DNA from: Caprimulgus europaeus
Taxonomy: Eukaryota; Chordata; Aves; Caprimulgiformes; Caprimulgidae
DNA: 64,000 nucleotides
Assembly: GCA_907165065.1 (NCBI GenBank)
Contig: OU015533.1
Location: 248,001 to 312,000, forward strand
Reading direction: 5' to 3'
Positions 1-11,400 of the stretch are shown here, piece by piece; positions within the stretch are counted from its first letter, which is position 1; each line of letters starts with the position of its first letter. Under the pieces are notes generated by a model. It saw only the letters and a list, made by a program, of their open reading frames with translations. It was not told the DNA's origin and made no database searches. The position numbers were made by a program, and so were the translations under genes.

Positions 1-469
1 AGTACTCCAGAGCCTGCCTTTTTGCATTGGTTGCTGTAGAAACAGAGGCACAGCATCGCCAAGAGAGGATGTAAATGTTCTTTTTAATATTTGGAGATTG
101 TAGGGGTGAGGAATTAAATCACCTTTTTGTCCCTCTGATGGAGGTCCCACACTTAGTTATCTAACCAGATCTCTTCAGGAAGAGGCAGTATAACCTGGCC
201 TTGGTGATACAGATAATAACTTGATCTCACAAGAGTAGAGAAGATAATAGAAAGGAAGATGCAGTTGCTCTTTCCCAGTAACTGTCACATCCCCAGACCA
301 TACCTCAGGTTTGCTTTTATTCTTTGCTCTTGCTTGTTTCCCATAGCCATTAGTTCAAAATAGCTATTAGTCTTTTTTCATTTAACTCATATTTAATTAA
401 AAAAAATATTGCTATAATAATCTAGTAATTGATAAACTACCTTTAATTGGTAGCGATGAAGTAACTGTA
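1..469. other. WDSUB1 upstream or first-intron sequence, nothing recognised
   Basis: AT-rich, without CpG clustering, splice-flanked open frame or repeat I can name. It does not look like the housekeeping-type CpG promoter expected for WDSUB1. Confidence 0.5.
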
Positions 470-1622
470 TCAGTGGACAGGGGAAGAACTACTGATGTCA
501 TCTATTTGGACTTCTGTTAAGGCCTTTAACACAGTACCACACGACATCCTTGTCTCTAAATTAGAGATGGATCTGTTGGATAGACTGTTAGAAGGATAAG
601 AAGTTGGCTGTCTGGCCGTGTCCAAAGAGTTGCAGTTGATGGCTCAGTGTTCAAATGGAAACCAGTAATGAGTGGTGTCCTTTGAGGGTCCGTTCTTCGA
701 CCAGTACTGTTTAGCATTTTCACCAGTGACATGGGCAGTAGCATCGAGTACACCCTGGGCAAGTTTGCAGAGGACACGTAGTTGAGTGGTGCAGTTGATT
801 CGTTCGAGGAAAGGGATGCCATCCAGCGGGACCTTGACAGACTTGAGTGTGCCAGCTCATGAAGTTCAGAAAGGCTAAGTGCAAGTTCCTGCACCTGGGT
901 CAGGGCAGTCCCCAGTATCAGTACAGAATGGGGGATGAATATATTGAGATCAGCCCAGTGAAGAAGGACTTAGGAATATTGGTAGATGAAAAATTAGGCT
1001 TGAGCCAGCAATGCGTGCTTGCAGCCCAGAAAGACAGTCGTACCCTGGGCTGCATCAGAAGAAATGTGGCCAGCAGGTTGAGGGAGGTGATTCTGCCCCT
1101 CTACTCGGCTCTCGTCAGACCCCATGTGGAGCATTGCATCCAGCTCTGGGGTCCACAGTACAAGAAAGACATGGAACTGTAAAGAGTGGGTCCAGAGGAG
1201 GCCACAACAGTGATCAGAGGTATGAAACTCTTCTCCTGTGAAGACAGGCTGAGAGCATTGGGTTTGTTCCGCTTGGAGAAGAGAAGGCTCCAGGGAGACC
1301 TGATTGTGGCCTTTCAATATAGAAAGGGGGATTGTAAGAAAGACAGAGAGAGACTTCTTTTCAGGGCCTGCAGTGACTGGACAAGAGGCAGTGGTTTTAA
1401 ACTGAAAGAGGGTAGATTTAGATTGGACATAAGGAAGAAATTATTTACTGTGAGGGTGGTGAGAATGGAACAGAGAAGCTGTGGATGCCCCGTCCTTCAG
1501 TGTTGGACAGGGCTTTGAGCAACCTGATCTAGTGGAAGATGTTCCTGCCCATGGCACGGGGCTTTGACTAGACTATCTCTAAAGGACCCTTTAACCCAAA
1601 CCGTTCAGTGATTCTGTATTTC
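470..1622 (+). mobile_element. CR1 LINE fragment, 3' part
   Basis: It opens with a decayed reverse-transcriptase segment (IYLDF-KAFNTVPHDIL in translation), continues through the conserved CR1 block (CTGGGCTGCATCAGAAG, then GGTGATTCTGCCCCTCTACT) and closes with a typical CR1 3' end (AACCCAAACCGTTC, TGATTCTGT). Stop codons and indels disrupt the frame, so it is dead. Confidence 0.85.
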
Positions 1623-2051
1623 TGGTGCAACCCTAATTGATGCTTTGACTGTCTCCTACAGTGCCCGTTTACTCCACTGTGTCTCGGGGAGATGCAGATA
1701 ATAGCAAATTCGAACAGTGAACTTAGCATAAGTAAGTAACTAGAATAACTTGTTTTGTCACTGCTGTAAGGCCAAGTAGCTACTACGTAGTAGTCTTGTG
1801 TGTTGTACTGCAAAATTGCAAGTTGACATTAAAAGTTTGAATACGATGATTCTAGCCAAGTCATAAATAAACCCCTCATCTAATTGCTGTGATTAATTTC
1901 TGGTTTACGTTGAAAATAAAATAATGCTTAGGGGAGAAATCTGCCTCTGCAAATGAATTTATTATTTTTTTCCTGGAGATTTTCTTATTAAGGTAGCGTG
2001 TTTTATTTATGAAATAGGAGAGATAAGTCTAACTGTTAAACTTTTTTTCAG
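1623..2051 (+). other. WDSUB1: WDSUB1 intron after CR1 up to first coding exon
   Basis: AT-rich sequence ending in the acceptor CTTTTTTTCAG. Nothing else recognised. Confidence 0.6.
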
Positions 2052-2075
2052 ATACTTTTGTTGCAAGTAGATAAA
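2052..2075 (+). other. WDSUB1: WDSUB1 5' UTR part of first coding exon
   Basis: A pyrimidine tract ending in CAG at 2051 is a splice acceptor, so this exon carries 24 bases of leader before the ATG at 2076. The ATG context (aaaATGG) has A at -3 and G at +4, a good initiation context. Transcription must therefore start in an upstream noncoding exon that I cannot locate in 1-2051. Confidence 0.75.
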
Positions 2076-2473
2076 ATGGCGACATTAATTCACACTTTAG
2101 CAGATCATAATGATGATGTCAACTACTGTGCCTTCTCATCGTCCTGCTTGGCTACTTGTTCCTTGGACAAAACAATTCGTGTTTACTCTTTAAAGAACTT
2201 CACTGAGCTCCCGTACTCGCCTTTGAAAGGTCATACGTATGCTGTCCACTGCTGCTGCTTCTCTCCATCAGGACACGTGTTAGCTTCATGTTCAACAGAT
2301 GGCACCACCGTGGTTTGGAGCACTGGCGATGGGCGGATGCTGGCAGTGCTGGAGCAGCCCAGCGGCAGTCCTGTTAGAGTCTGCCGATTCTCTCCTGAGT
2401 CCACCTACCTCGTGTCAGGGGCAGCAGATGGGAGTGTAGTTCTCTGGAACATGCAGTCATTAAAATTGTACAG
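2076..2473 (+). CDS. WDSUB1: WDSUB1 coding exon 1 (WD repeats 1-3)
   Basis: It encodes residues 1-133, from MATLIHTL to KLYR. It contains WD repeats 1 to 3, each recognisable from a CAFS/CFSP strand and a DKTIRVY, DGTTVVW or DGSVVLW ending. The donor is CAG|GTGAGT and the exon ends in phase 2. Confidence 0.96.
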
Positions 2474-5400
2474 GTGAGTGCCAAATATTTGTTTACAGCT
2501 TTGTTTACAGCAGCAAGAATCTAATTTAACTCGTGTGCTGTACTGTGTACAAGTCTTGCAGATTTGTACCTCTCATTGATATCATGAAGAAACAGGAATA
2601 GGATTTGGAAGACCAAAAGATTATCAATAGGAGAGGGAGAAGTCCTGAGTCATGTTTGTTGTTTTTTGGGGTTTTTTTAAGTTAAACAACGCAAACTCAA
2701 GAAGCTTTAATTTTTACTAAGTTGTCTTTTATCTAAATCCTGACTTTTAATTTTGTTTTGAGTTAGTGGAAGTGTTTCCATTGGTTTAACATTAAATCAG
2801 GACACATAGCATACTGCATGCATATGGCTTCTAAACAGTGGGTCAACAAACTAGTAACTGTAATATACAGTTAAGTTAGTGGAGCCTGACTGTGCTGTGT
2901 GCCTTCTATTGCATTATATGTAGAGGTTTTTAATTAACTATTTAATTACAAGGCTACTTAGAGTCCAGGAAAGTCTTAGAAGCTTGATAGTAATCCACCA
3001 GTCAAAGAGTTTGGAAACTATTGATATATCCTGAAACCATGCAGTTTAAGACATACAGTGACAGAAAGGAGTGTTGGGAGCTGAGTGAGTTATGACAGTG
3101 AACATTTCACCTGGGTTTCCAATAAACATTTGATCGTGCTGGTACTGAAAAAGAGAACACCTTTTACCACACTGTTTTGTCACTTGACTAAATATATGGA
3201 TAGTAGTTAAAACAGAGGTATCCAGTTAGTTCTTAGCAGCTTGCAATTGACAGTCTGTTCAAATTGTGAAGTAAGGTGGCTATTGACATAATCTCTTTGA
3301 TGGATGTGAACAACTTGAAAGCAAGTTAATTTATGTGTACTTCTTAAAGTGTCCCCTGTTTCTGTTCAGTAGTTATGATACTGCTGTCTGGCCTGAAAGT
3401 CTTAAATGCGTGCGCTGAACATTTCTAGTACTGTTTATTTTGCTGTCACATTTTCAGAGCAGAATCTGCAGCTTTTTGTGTGAAGGAAGGGAAATTTTAA
3501 ATGCTGCACTAAGGAAAAAGAATTTCACACATATAAAATGGGGAGCACTGTAGTGTATTTGATATTGTTCTTAATAAGAGAATTAGGGAAGTCAATGCTT
3601 TTTTGAAGGTCCTGGGTCTGATGAGAGAAACTCTCAGGAAAGCTTATTGACTTGTCTTCTGTGGCATTTTTTGACACTTCTGGCAGTAAATATAATTTCT
3701 ATCAGCAAAAGAGAATAAGCAGCTGTTCTGCAAAATACAATGACAGAGTAAATAAGACTGGTGTTTCTTGCCATATGACTGTTGCTTACGGCTATGATTT
3801 TTTTCCTGCAATTAAAAATTCAACTGTGCATGCTGGGCTGGATCTAGTGTCCATTAAAAGGAGTGAGACACTTTCAACTGACTGTAGGTTACTATCAGAT
3901 GACCTAAAGGATGTTAGGTTGGTCCCACTTCCTTCCCAGTAATTGACCTCACTTCCATATTTGCTAGAAATTTTCTTTTAAGATCAGTTTTACAAAGAGC
4001 TTTTGCTGACTTAGTTAAAATATAGAAATCCTTTGTATTTTCCCATGTTATACTCTTGTGTACCAGTAATCCACTCTTAACCCTATAGAATAAATCACAA
4101 CATGTTCTACTCAGCTACAGCTTAACGTATGGGTTAGTAGGTGTTCCGGTTTGTCTTTAAAAAAGTGACAGAAAAATTGTGTTGGTTTCACCCCCCCATT
4201 TGTATACTTGTAAATCTGTGTTATGAGAGTTATGTTTTTATCTTTGACTTTTAAAATTTATCCTGCTATAGAATTTTAAGTGTATTGTGCCTTTCAAATG
4301 GTAAGTCCATGCAGATTGTCTTTAGTTTGAAAATTATCGCTCAAATTATAACTGCCTTGGGTTGCCGTCTCACGGTTTTCCTCCTGCAGTCAAGGAGCAA
4401 GTCCTGCTTGCTGCAGCAATGCTTATTTTGCATCACTTTCCACAGTTGGTGTGAGTTTTTCTCCCTTCTTTTAACCAAGTTCCAAAGTGCATTTAGAACA
4501 GTTTGGCTTATTGTATCAGATTGCATTTTAGAGATCACTTCAGAACGTTACTTATTCTAAATTCAAATCCCATATGCTCTTGCTTTTCAGATCTGGGAAT
4601 GTTAAAGATGGTTCTTTGGTGGCCTGTGCATTTTCTCCTAATGGAAATTTCTTTGTCACTGGATCATCGGGTGGTGATTTAACCATTTGGGATGATAAAA
4701 TGAGATGCCTGTATAATGAAAAAGCACATGATCTTGGCGTTACCTGCTGTGATATTTCTTCACAGCCAATTTCTGGTTAGTTACTTGACTTGTCAGGGGA
4801 GGAACATGGTAAAAAAGAGTTATTTTATTTCTCTCTAGGTCTTGTTTTGATATATGTTTTGTCATCAGTGCTCATGGTACAAATGATATTGGGAAGAGCT
4901 GATGTTTCAGAATATGCTAAATATTCTTATGTAAAATCTGTGGTCAGATTGATGACAAGGAAAGCACTAGGTCAACAAATAAGATGATTAGCAAGCTTAT
5001 GATAGCTTTCAGTAGCTAATTATCCTGTCAGGTTTTTGGAAAATGTTTGGGCAGTGTCTGTAAGTGAAGCCTATCTCCCAGGGCTGACAAGGGTGTTAGA
5101 AAATGCAGTGCTTGATTACCATTCGCACTTTACTCTCTTGTATTTTGATTCCCCAAGGAGCAGAACTGAATTAAAGCAATGCAGAGAACTGTAAACCTGA
5201 TAAGCTGAATGCTTGAGATGTGGAATGTGAATAGATAGACTGTTTTCTTGCACCTGACTTTCTCAGTTGGAGGAGTTTGGAGGAGCAGTGAGCCCAGAAA
5301 GAATTTCATGTGTCCCACTAAGATGTGGTACTGTTCAGATGTCTCACAGCTGTTTTATCTGACCTCACTGTATAAGTTTGCATTTCAGTTTTGTTATTAT

Positions 5401-8400
5401 GTGCTTCTTCACAGTTGTGATGGGCAATAACTTAGTTTTTTCTTTTGAGATTGAAATTTATATTCTTGTATATATTTGTGTATTGAGATAAAAAACATAA
5501 GATATGCATAAAGTAGGCCTTTCTCAGGGCTGAATTGCATATTATGTTCAGTTTTCCTTAATTTCACATTTGTAAGGCTTTCTGTGGAACTATAATAATT
5601 AGAACCTAGATTTCCCTATATGCAAAAACATGTATACTGAAACTTGCATATTTAAACTTCCAGCTGTCTCAGGGAAAGCTTTGCATTTGTGTGTGCAGGC
5701 TTTTAAAATTATTGCTGTGGTTTAACCCTGGCGGGCAGCTCAGCCCCATGCAGCTGCTCACTCATTCCCAGTGGGATGGGGAGGGAATTGAAGGGCAAAA
5801 GTGCAAAAACTCATGGGTTAAGATAAAGACAGTTTCATAGGTAAAACAAAATTTGCATGTGCAGGTAGAGCAAGGTAAGAAATTCATTCACTGCTTCCCA
5901 TCAGCAGGCAGATATTCAGCCATGTCCAGGAAAGCAGGGCTCCATCACATGTAACAGTGCCTTGAGAAGACAAATGCCTGAACTCTGAACGTCCCTCCCC
6001 TTCCTCCTCCTTCCCCAGCTTTTATTGCTGAGCACGATGCCATGTGGTATGGGATAACCCTTTGGTCAGCTGGGGTCTGCTGTCCTGGCTGTGTCCCCTT
6101 CCAGGTCCTTGTGCAAGCCCAGCCTGATCGCTGGTGGGGCAGGGTGAGGAGCAGAAGAGGCCTTGAGGCTGTGCAAGCTCTGCTCAGCAGTAACCAACAC
6201 GTCCCTGTGTTATCAGTGCTCGTCTGGTCGCTATCCCGACATAGCACCATGGGAGTTGCTGTCCCAGACAAAACCAGTACAATTACGTTGCAGCACAGAC
6301 TTTTGGTATAATTGTGTGGGAGTACTGAAGAGTTGCATGCCTAAGCTTACATAGCTTGTACAGTCGGAAGAAACATTTGCACAACCAAGAAGAACTTCTG
6401 TTTGAAATGTCCTGGTAGAAGTTAATTGCAGTACAGGAAAGTGCCATAGCTGAACAACCAAATTTTGGAAATGCTGAAATATTTATGAGAGGCTGAAAAG
6501 CTGGAAGGTTAATTTGTGTAAGTTTTTGTCAAGTAAAAGTGTTTAACAAAGAATTAGGAAATCATGTAGTTGTCTCCTCTTGATGGAGGTTGGAAAATTG
6601 GGCGGAAGCCTCATTATCAGATTTCAGAAGTAAAGCTGTAACTTAACTAACAACCTTACAGATACACTTTTGTGCTTTCCAGATCTACCATAGAGACAGA
6701 GTGGTCTCTGTAAAGATACGTAGGCTTCTGTTTTCAGAGTACACATGAGCTGCTCTTTCAGAGGCACAGAAAATTATAACTGAGCAAACACTTGCATCTT
6801 CCAGTGCTAAACACAGCCATAAGTACTGCTGTCTGTGGACCCCTTTGTCTAAGGTGGTGGTACAGACTGGGAAGAAAGCAAGACAGAGCAGGAGAAAGCT
6901 GAAGCAGTAGGAGCATATACTTCAGTACAGAGAATTACTGACTGACAGTACCAAATCAATCAAATGTGTGTCCACTGGAAGTTGTAGGGACAGCATTGAA
7001 TTAATCTGTCACAATAGAAACGGGATGAATCTTTAAATAACACCTCTAGGTATTTCTTGGTGAAAATACTACCCAAAAAACTCTATTGTGAAATAAGAGT
7101 TGCACCTGAGGGTAGGGGAACACATTGAAGCTGAAACAGATCAGAGTAATTTCCACCACTCCATTTCCTGTTGAGATATTCTCTTGATTTAAAAAAGTAT
7201 GTTACCAACTCTTTGGCCTTCTGCCAAGATAGAGAGAAATAGGCAAGAAAGCAACTGTTTCCTACACTCTGTATTTTTTTAGCTGATTTCTGATCATTCT
7301 TAATTTTATTGAAGCCATATATTATCGAAAGTCCATGTTTATCCTTTGTGTTGCTGTTTAATCACCAAGGATTGAAACTTCTGGGATAATTGGCAGATTT
7401 GAGTCATTACAAAATCCAAGTGCTGTTTATCAGTACAATTAAAGATGGTTTTAAATTGAGACTCTCTTTACCTGCTTAATTCAGAGCAAAATTAGAACCA
7501 GAGTTTCTGACTGTTTTTTTTGCTTTAGATGATTTCTAACAGGTAATTCTCCTACCTTTAAAATGGGTTCAGTCACAGTTGCATAGAAGCTCATCAGATC
7601 TAGAACAGTTGTAATGCTGTGTGGGTTTTCCCATCTGACTGTCAAGTTTCAGTGCTGCCCTCCTCCTGAATAAGTAAACTTCAGTGAAACTACCTAGCAA
7701 TACTGATAAAAAATTGGCAAATCTTGCTGAAGTTTCCTAGTGAACCTCAGTGGAAGGCAGTGTGGTCCTTGTCCAAGTAATGCTAGAAGGCTGTGTGTGT
7801 ACAACACTGTAATACCTCATTAACAAGCTGGTGGCTTGTAGATAGTGTCAAAGTCTGCATCATGACAGAATTCTCATCCTGACCAAGTTTCCAAGTAACA
7901 TATTCTTAGTTAACAAGAAATACATGTTTTTACACCGTGAAAATGCATGCTACTCATCTCTCTGTAAGACCCAAACCTTACCCTGTAAAATCCTAGCAAA
8001 AATTATGCACTTTGATCATAGGATCAGGATAGTTTTGGTTGGAGAAGACCATGACGATCATCTAGTCCAACTGTAAACCAAGCATTGCCAAGTTTGCAGT
8101 TAACATTAAAGTGGATTAAGGTTGACAAGTTGATAAAGTTGATGCTTTATATATTTAACAGGTTTGAGGTAAGTCCTAAGATCTGCCGCAGTCAGAGTAG
8201 CTCTGATTGTTCCTGTGAATAAACAGGTTTATGTGTACTAGGATTTTATTGTGATAACTATATGAAATTAAAATATGCTATATGTGGTGGAAAGATGGAG
8301 ATACAATCTCTGGGGTTATATTGTAAGACACTTGATCATAAATATTTTGACATTTCTGGTAACTACAGAGCTGGAAAGATGAGCCCTTGAAATGTCTGTT

Positions 8401-11400
8401 ACGATGTTCTGGTTTCCAGCCTTCATCCTGGTGATTCTTGTAGGAATTCTAAGACTTGGTACTGGCAGAGGTAATGCCACTGAAGGATTGAGATGGTGGC
8501 TTGTGTCAGGCTGGTATGCCAGCTCAGTGGAGGAGAAGAGCAGAAATAATTTGATAATTATTGTCTGAAACAACACATTTAGAATGGAACATGGTAATTC
8601 AGTAATGGTCAGATCCACTGAATAGAGAGCGGAAGGCTATAAAACTGTTACTGTTACATTTAATCTGTAATGCGGTCTTTTTCGGGTGGTTAGCTGGGCT
8701 GCAGTCACGGAACATCATTTAGTTTATAAAGAGGAAAAGTTGAACATTTAAAATAATAAAAATAGCCTGTCAGATACTCTTAATTTTTTTACATGTGTAC
8801 GTGGTTAATTTTGAGAACTACTGAACTCTAGGAGACATGGAATAACCATGTAATTTAGGTTAAAAGACTATATTGTTGCACTAAGTAGGTAAGATAGAGG
8901 AATCAAACATTTACCATCAAGAAAACTTAAATTATGACACCAGTTCTGGTCTCTTATCTACTTGTTCAGGAAAGAGTGTAACAGTGATAACCTATTTCCT
9001 ACTTCTAAATGGTTTTAGAACTTCTGCAGTTGTTTTTATTAACACCTTTTAAAAGCAGTACTGAGGTTAAGGAAATTGACCAAATTCCAGTGTAAGAGTG
9101 CTGATGTGGTTTACTGATATGCTGTTACTTTTCCAATGCTTCTGATTTCCATTAATATATTTGAATTTTATCAGATGGTGAACATGGATTCAGATACTTC
9201 CAGATGGCTTCTTGTGGTCAAGATAATCAAATCAAACTGTGGCTTATTTTATTTGCCGATTTCTTAGGTGTGTATAGTGAAGTTTTTTTCATGTTCCAAT
9301 GTCTGAAGTTTTTAGTGACAATTCACATCTAAGAACAAATCTATACTGCTGTCATGGATTCACAGCCAAACTAACCACAGGCTGAAAGTTTTCTTCTAGT
9401 TGTTGAGCAGGAGAGCAGCTAAGGCATGTAGCACTTTGTGACATCAGGCCCTGTACATTTTGTTTAGTGATCTATTTATCAATAATTGCCAAAGTAAAAA
9501 TTAAAAATTCCCAGAGTTCCCTCAAACTTCATGTTATGATAGACATTTGGTTTTAATTAGCATTTTTATCTTCTGGTAACCAGTAACATTTCTACTCTGG
9601 CCTTGGAGCTGGTTGATAGGTTGAAACCTCTTAACCTACCTGGCCAGGGAGAGGTTTCTTTCGTACATCCTGGCCCTTGAGCAAGAGCTGGAGAAATGAA
9701 AACAGTGTTGGCTTCCGCTAAAACTGCAGTGTAGTTGTGTGACTGCTGTGTGGAGAGTAGGTAGATGACCAAAACCATCTTCAGTAGGTGGGTTTTTTTA
9801 ATATAATCTCTTTTATATACAAGTCTGTAAGTATGAATATTGTGTTTACAAATACAGAATTACCTGAAATGCTCTTAGACATAACAAACTATGAAGTGGG
9901 GAAGTCAGAGATGTTAAAATTCTCTGTGACGTTTTATCCCCTCTTTTGTAGACAGTGTGTCACACAGTCAGATCTTTGGTGCAGCTTTATGCTTCTAAAA
10001 GCAGGTTGTGTTATACCTTGTCAAATATGTCCATATGTAATAATTTACTTTTTGTATTTTTAGGTGTTGAATTAAAATATAAATACACATTGAATGGACA
10101 TTCTGCCCCAGTTCTGGCTTGTGCATTTTCTTATGACGGGCAGATGTTAGTTTCAGGGTAAGCAGTATCTTTTACTTGTTTACATTTCATGCAGATGGCT
10201 GTCTGTATTCACACTTCAGCATTATAAAACAGAAAGTTCAAGAGTTGGAGATTTCAAAATATATTTCCAATAATTAAGGAAGTTCTGTGACTTGAAGTGT
10301 CTTTCTGATTGGTCTGTCTTGTGGGTGATTAAGTTTCAAATCTAGGATGTTGCAAGCTCTGTTCTCTTGAGTATTGTAATGCAATTCATGATTTCCTGGT
10401 CTTGGGGCATTTTTGTGGCCTTTCATGTGGATACCATAGCATCTGTTAAAAATACAAATCTACATTGCAATCTTACTGTCTCTTTGGGACACTATTTAGG
10501 ATTTCCTTCTCACTCATGCACTTTCAGGAACATTTTAGAAAGTTAAATATCTTGAGGTTTTTTTCTTCCATAGATTTGGTTGAAATTAAAAATTTCTTCA
10601 ATGACCACACTTAGGGTATGGCAACATCAGCTTTTTTTCCATAAAAAGGGTGTGACTGAGGTAGCTGTAGACCTGTGTTCTTTGATGCCCTGCACAGAAT
10701 AATGGTTAAGACCCAAATTAATTGTGAACCATCAGTTAGAGACTAATACTGTTATTAGCCTTTGTTAGAGGGTGACAAGGGAGTTGCCAGTGCCATTGCA
10801 AGGTCAGTTTAAGAGACCCCGGAGGGTGGAGGTGATGGGAAGATTCCTCATGACTGATGTCACACTTGCCTCCAAGAAGGGCAAGGTAGAGGATCCAGGG
10901 AACTACAGGCCAGTCAGCCTAACTCCAGTCTCTGGGAAGAGAAATCCTTCCAGTGGGCCTGGAAGATGTTTCCAAGCACAAGGTGTTGGGGGAAAGTGGC
11001 AGCAACTGAACAAGGGCAAACTGAGCCTGCCCATCCTGGCTGCCTGCTGTGCTGAGGCTGGCTGTGTGAACACGAGGAGAGCAGGGTGTCCTTTGCACCT
11101 CAGCTTCACCAAGGCTTTTGGTGTGGTTTCCAGCGTGGTCGTACAGCCAGACTGGGGAGATGCAGATCAGAAAAGTGGGTGGCAAGTTGCGTGGAAAAAT
11201 GATGGGACTGTCAGGCTCAAATGGTAGTTGGTGCTCAGCAGCACAAAGATAAACTGTCAGCTGGTTACTAGTGGCTCTTCTCAGGGATCGAGGTATTGAA
11301 AGAGGAAATGATAAATAAGGTAGATATAATAATTTATGTTTTTATGAATATTAATGCTATGCTTTTATTTTGCACTTACCATGAAAAGTGCTTAATGACT

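Larger units (their letters stand above)
4776..9174 (+). other. WDSUB1: WDSUB1 intron with solo LTR and CR1 tail
   Basis: Longest WDSUB1 intron. It holds the LTR (5713-6281) and the CR1 scrap (8017-8100); I see nothing in 4776-5712, 6282-8016 or 8101-9174. Confidence 0.7.

Noticed and set aside
847-1518. Overlapping + strand open frames as protein-coding genes
   Set aside because: They are frames of a decayed CR1 LINE; stops and indels separate them.
1-2051. WDSUB1 promoter and noncoding first exon
   Set aside because: No CpG-rich promoter-like segment or convincing donor was found, so none is annotated.
3652-3942. 96-codon open frame in a WDSUB1 intron as an exon or gene
   Set aside because: No recognisable domain, and the WDSUB1 exons on both sides already join in phase.
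5945-6311. Open frames inside the LTR
   Set aside because: Both strands are open by chance; LTRs of this kind carry no such protein and no internal retroviral region is present.
10772-11227. 151-codon open frame as a gene
   Set aside because: Lies within the degenerate CR1; its translation shows scrambled reverse-transcriptase pieces.
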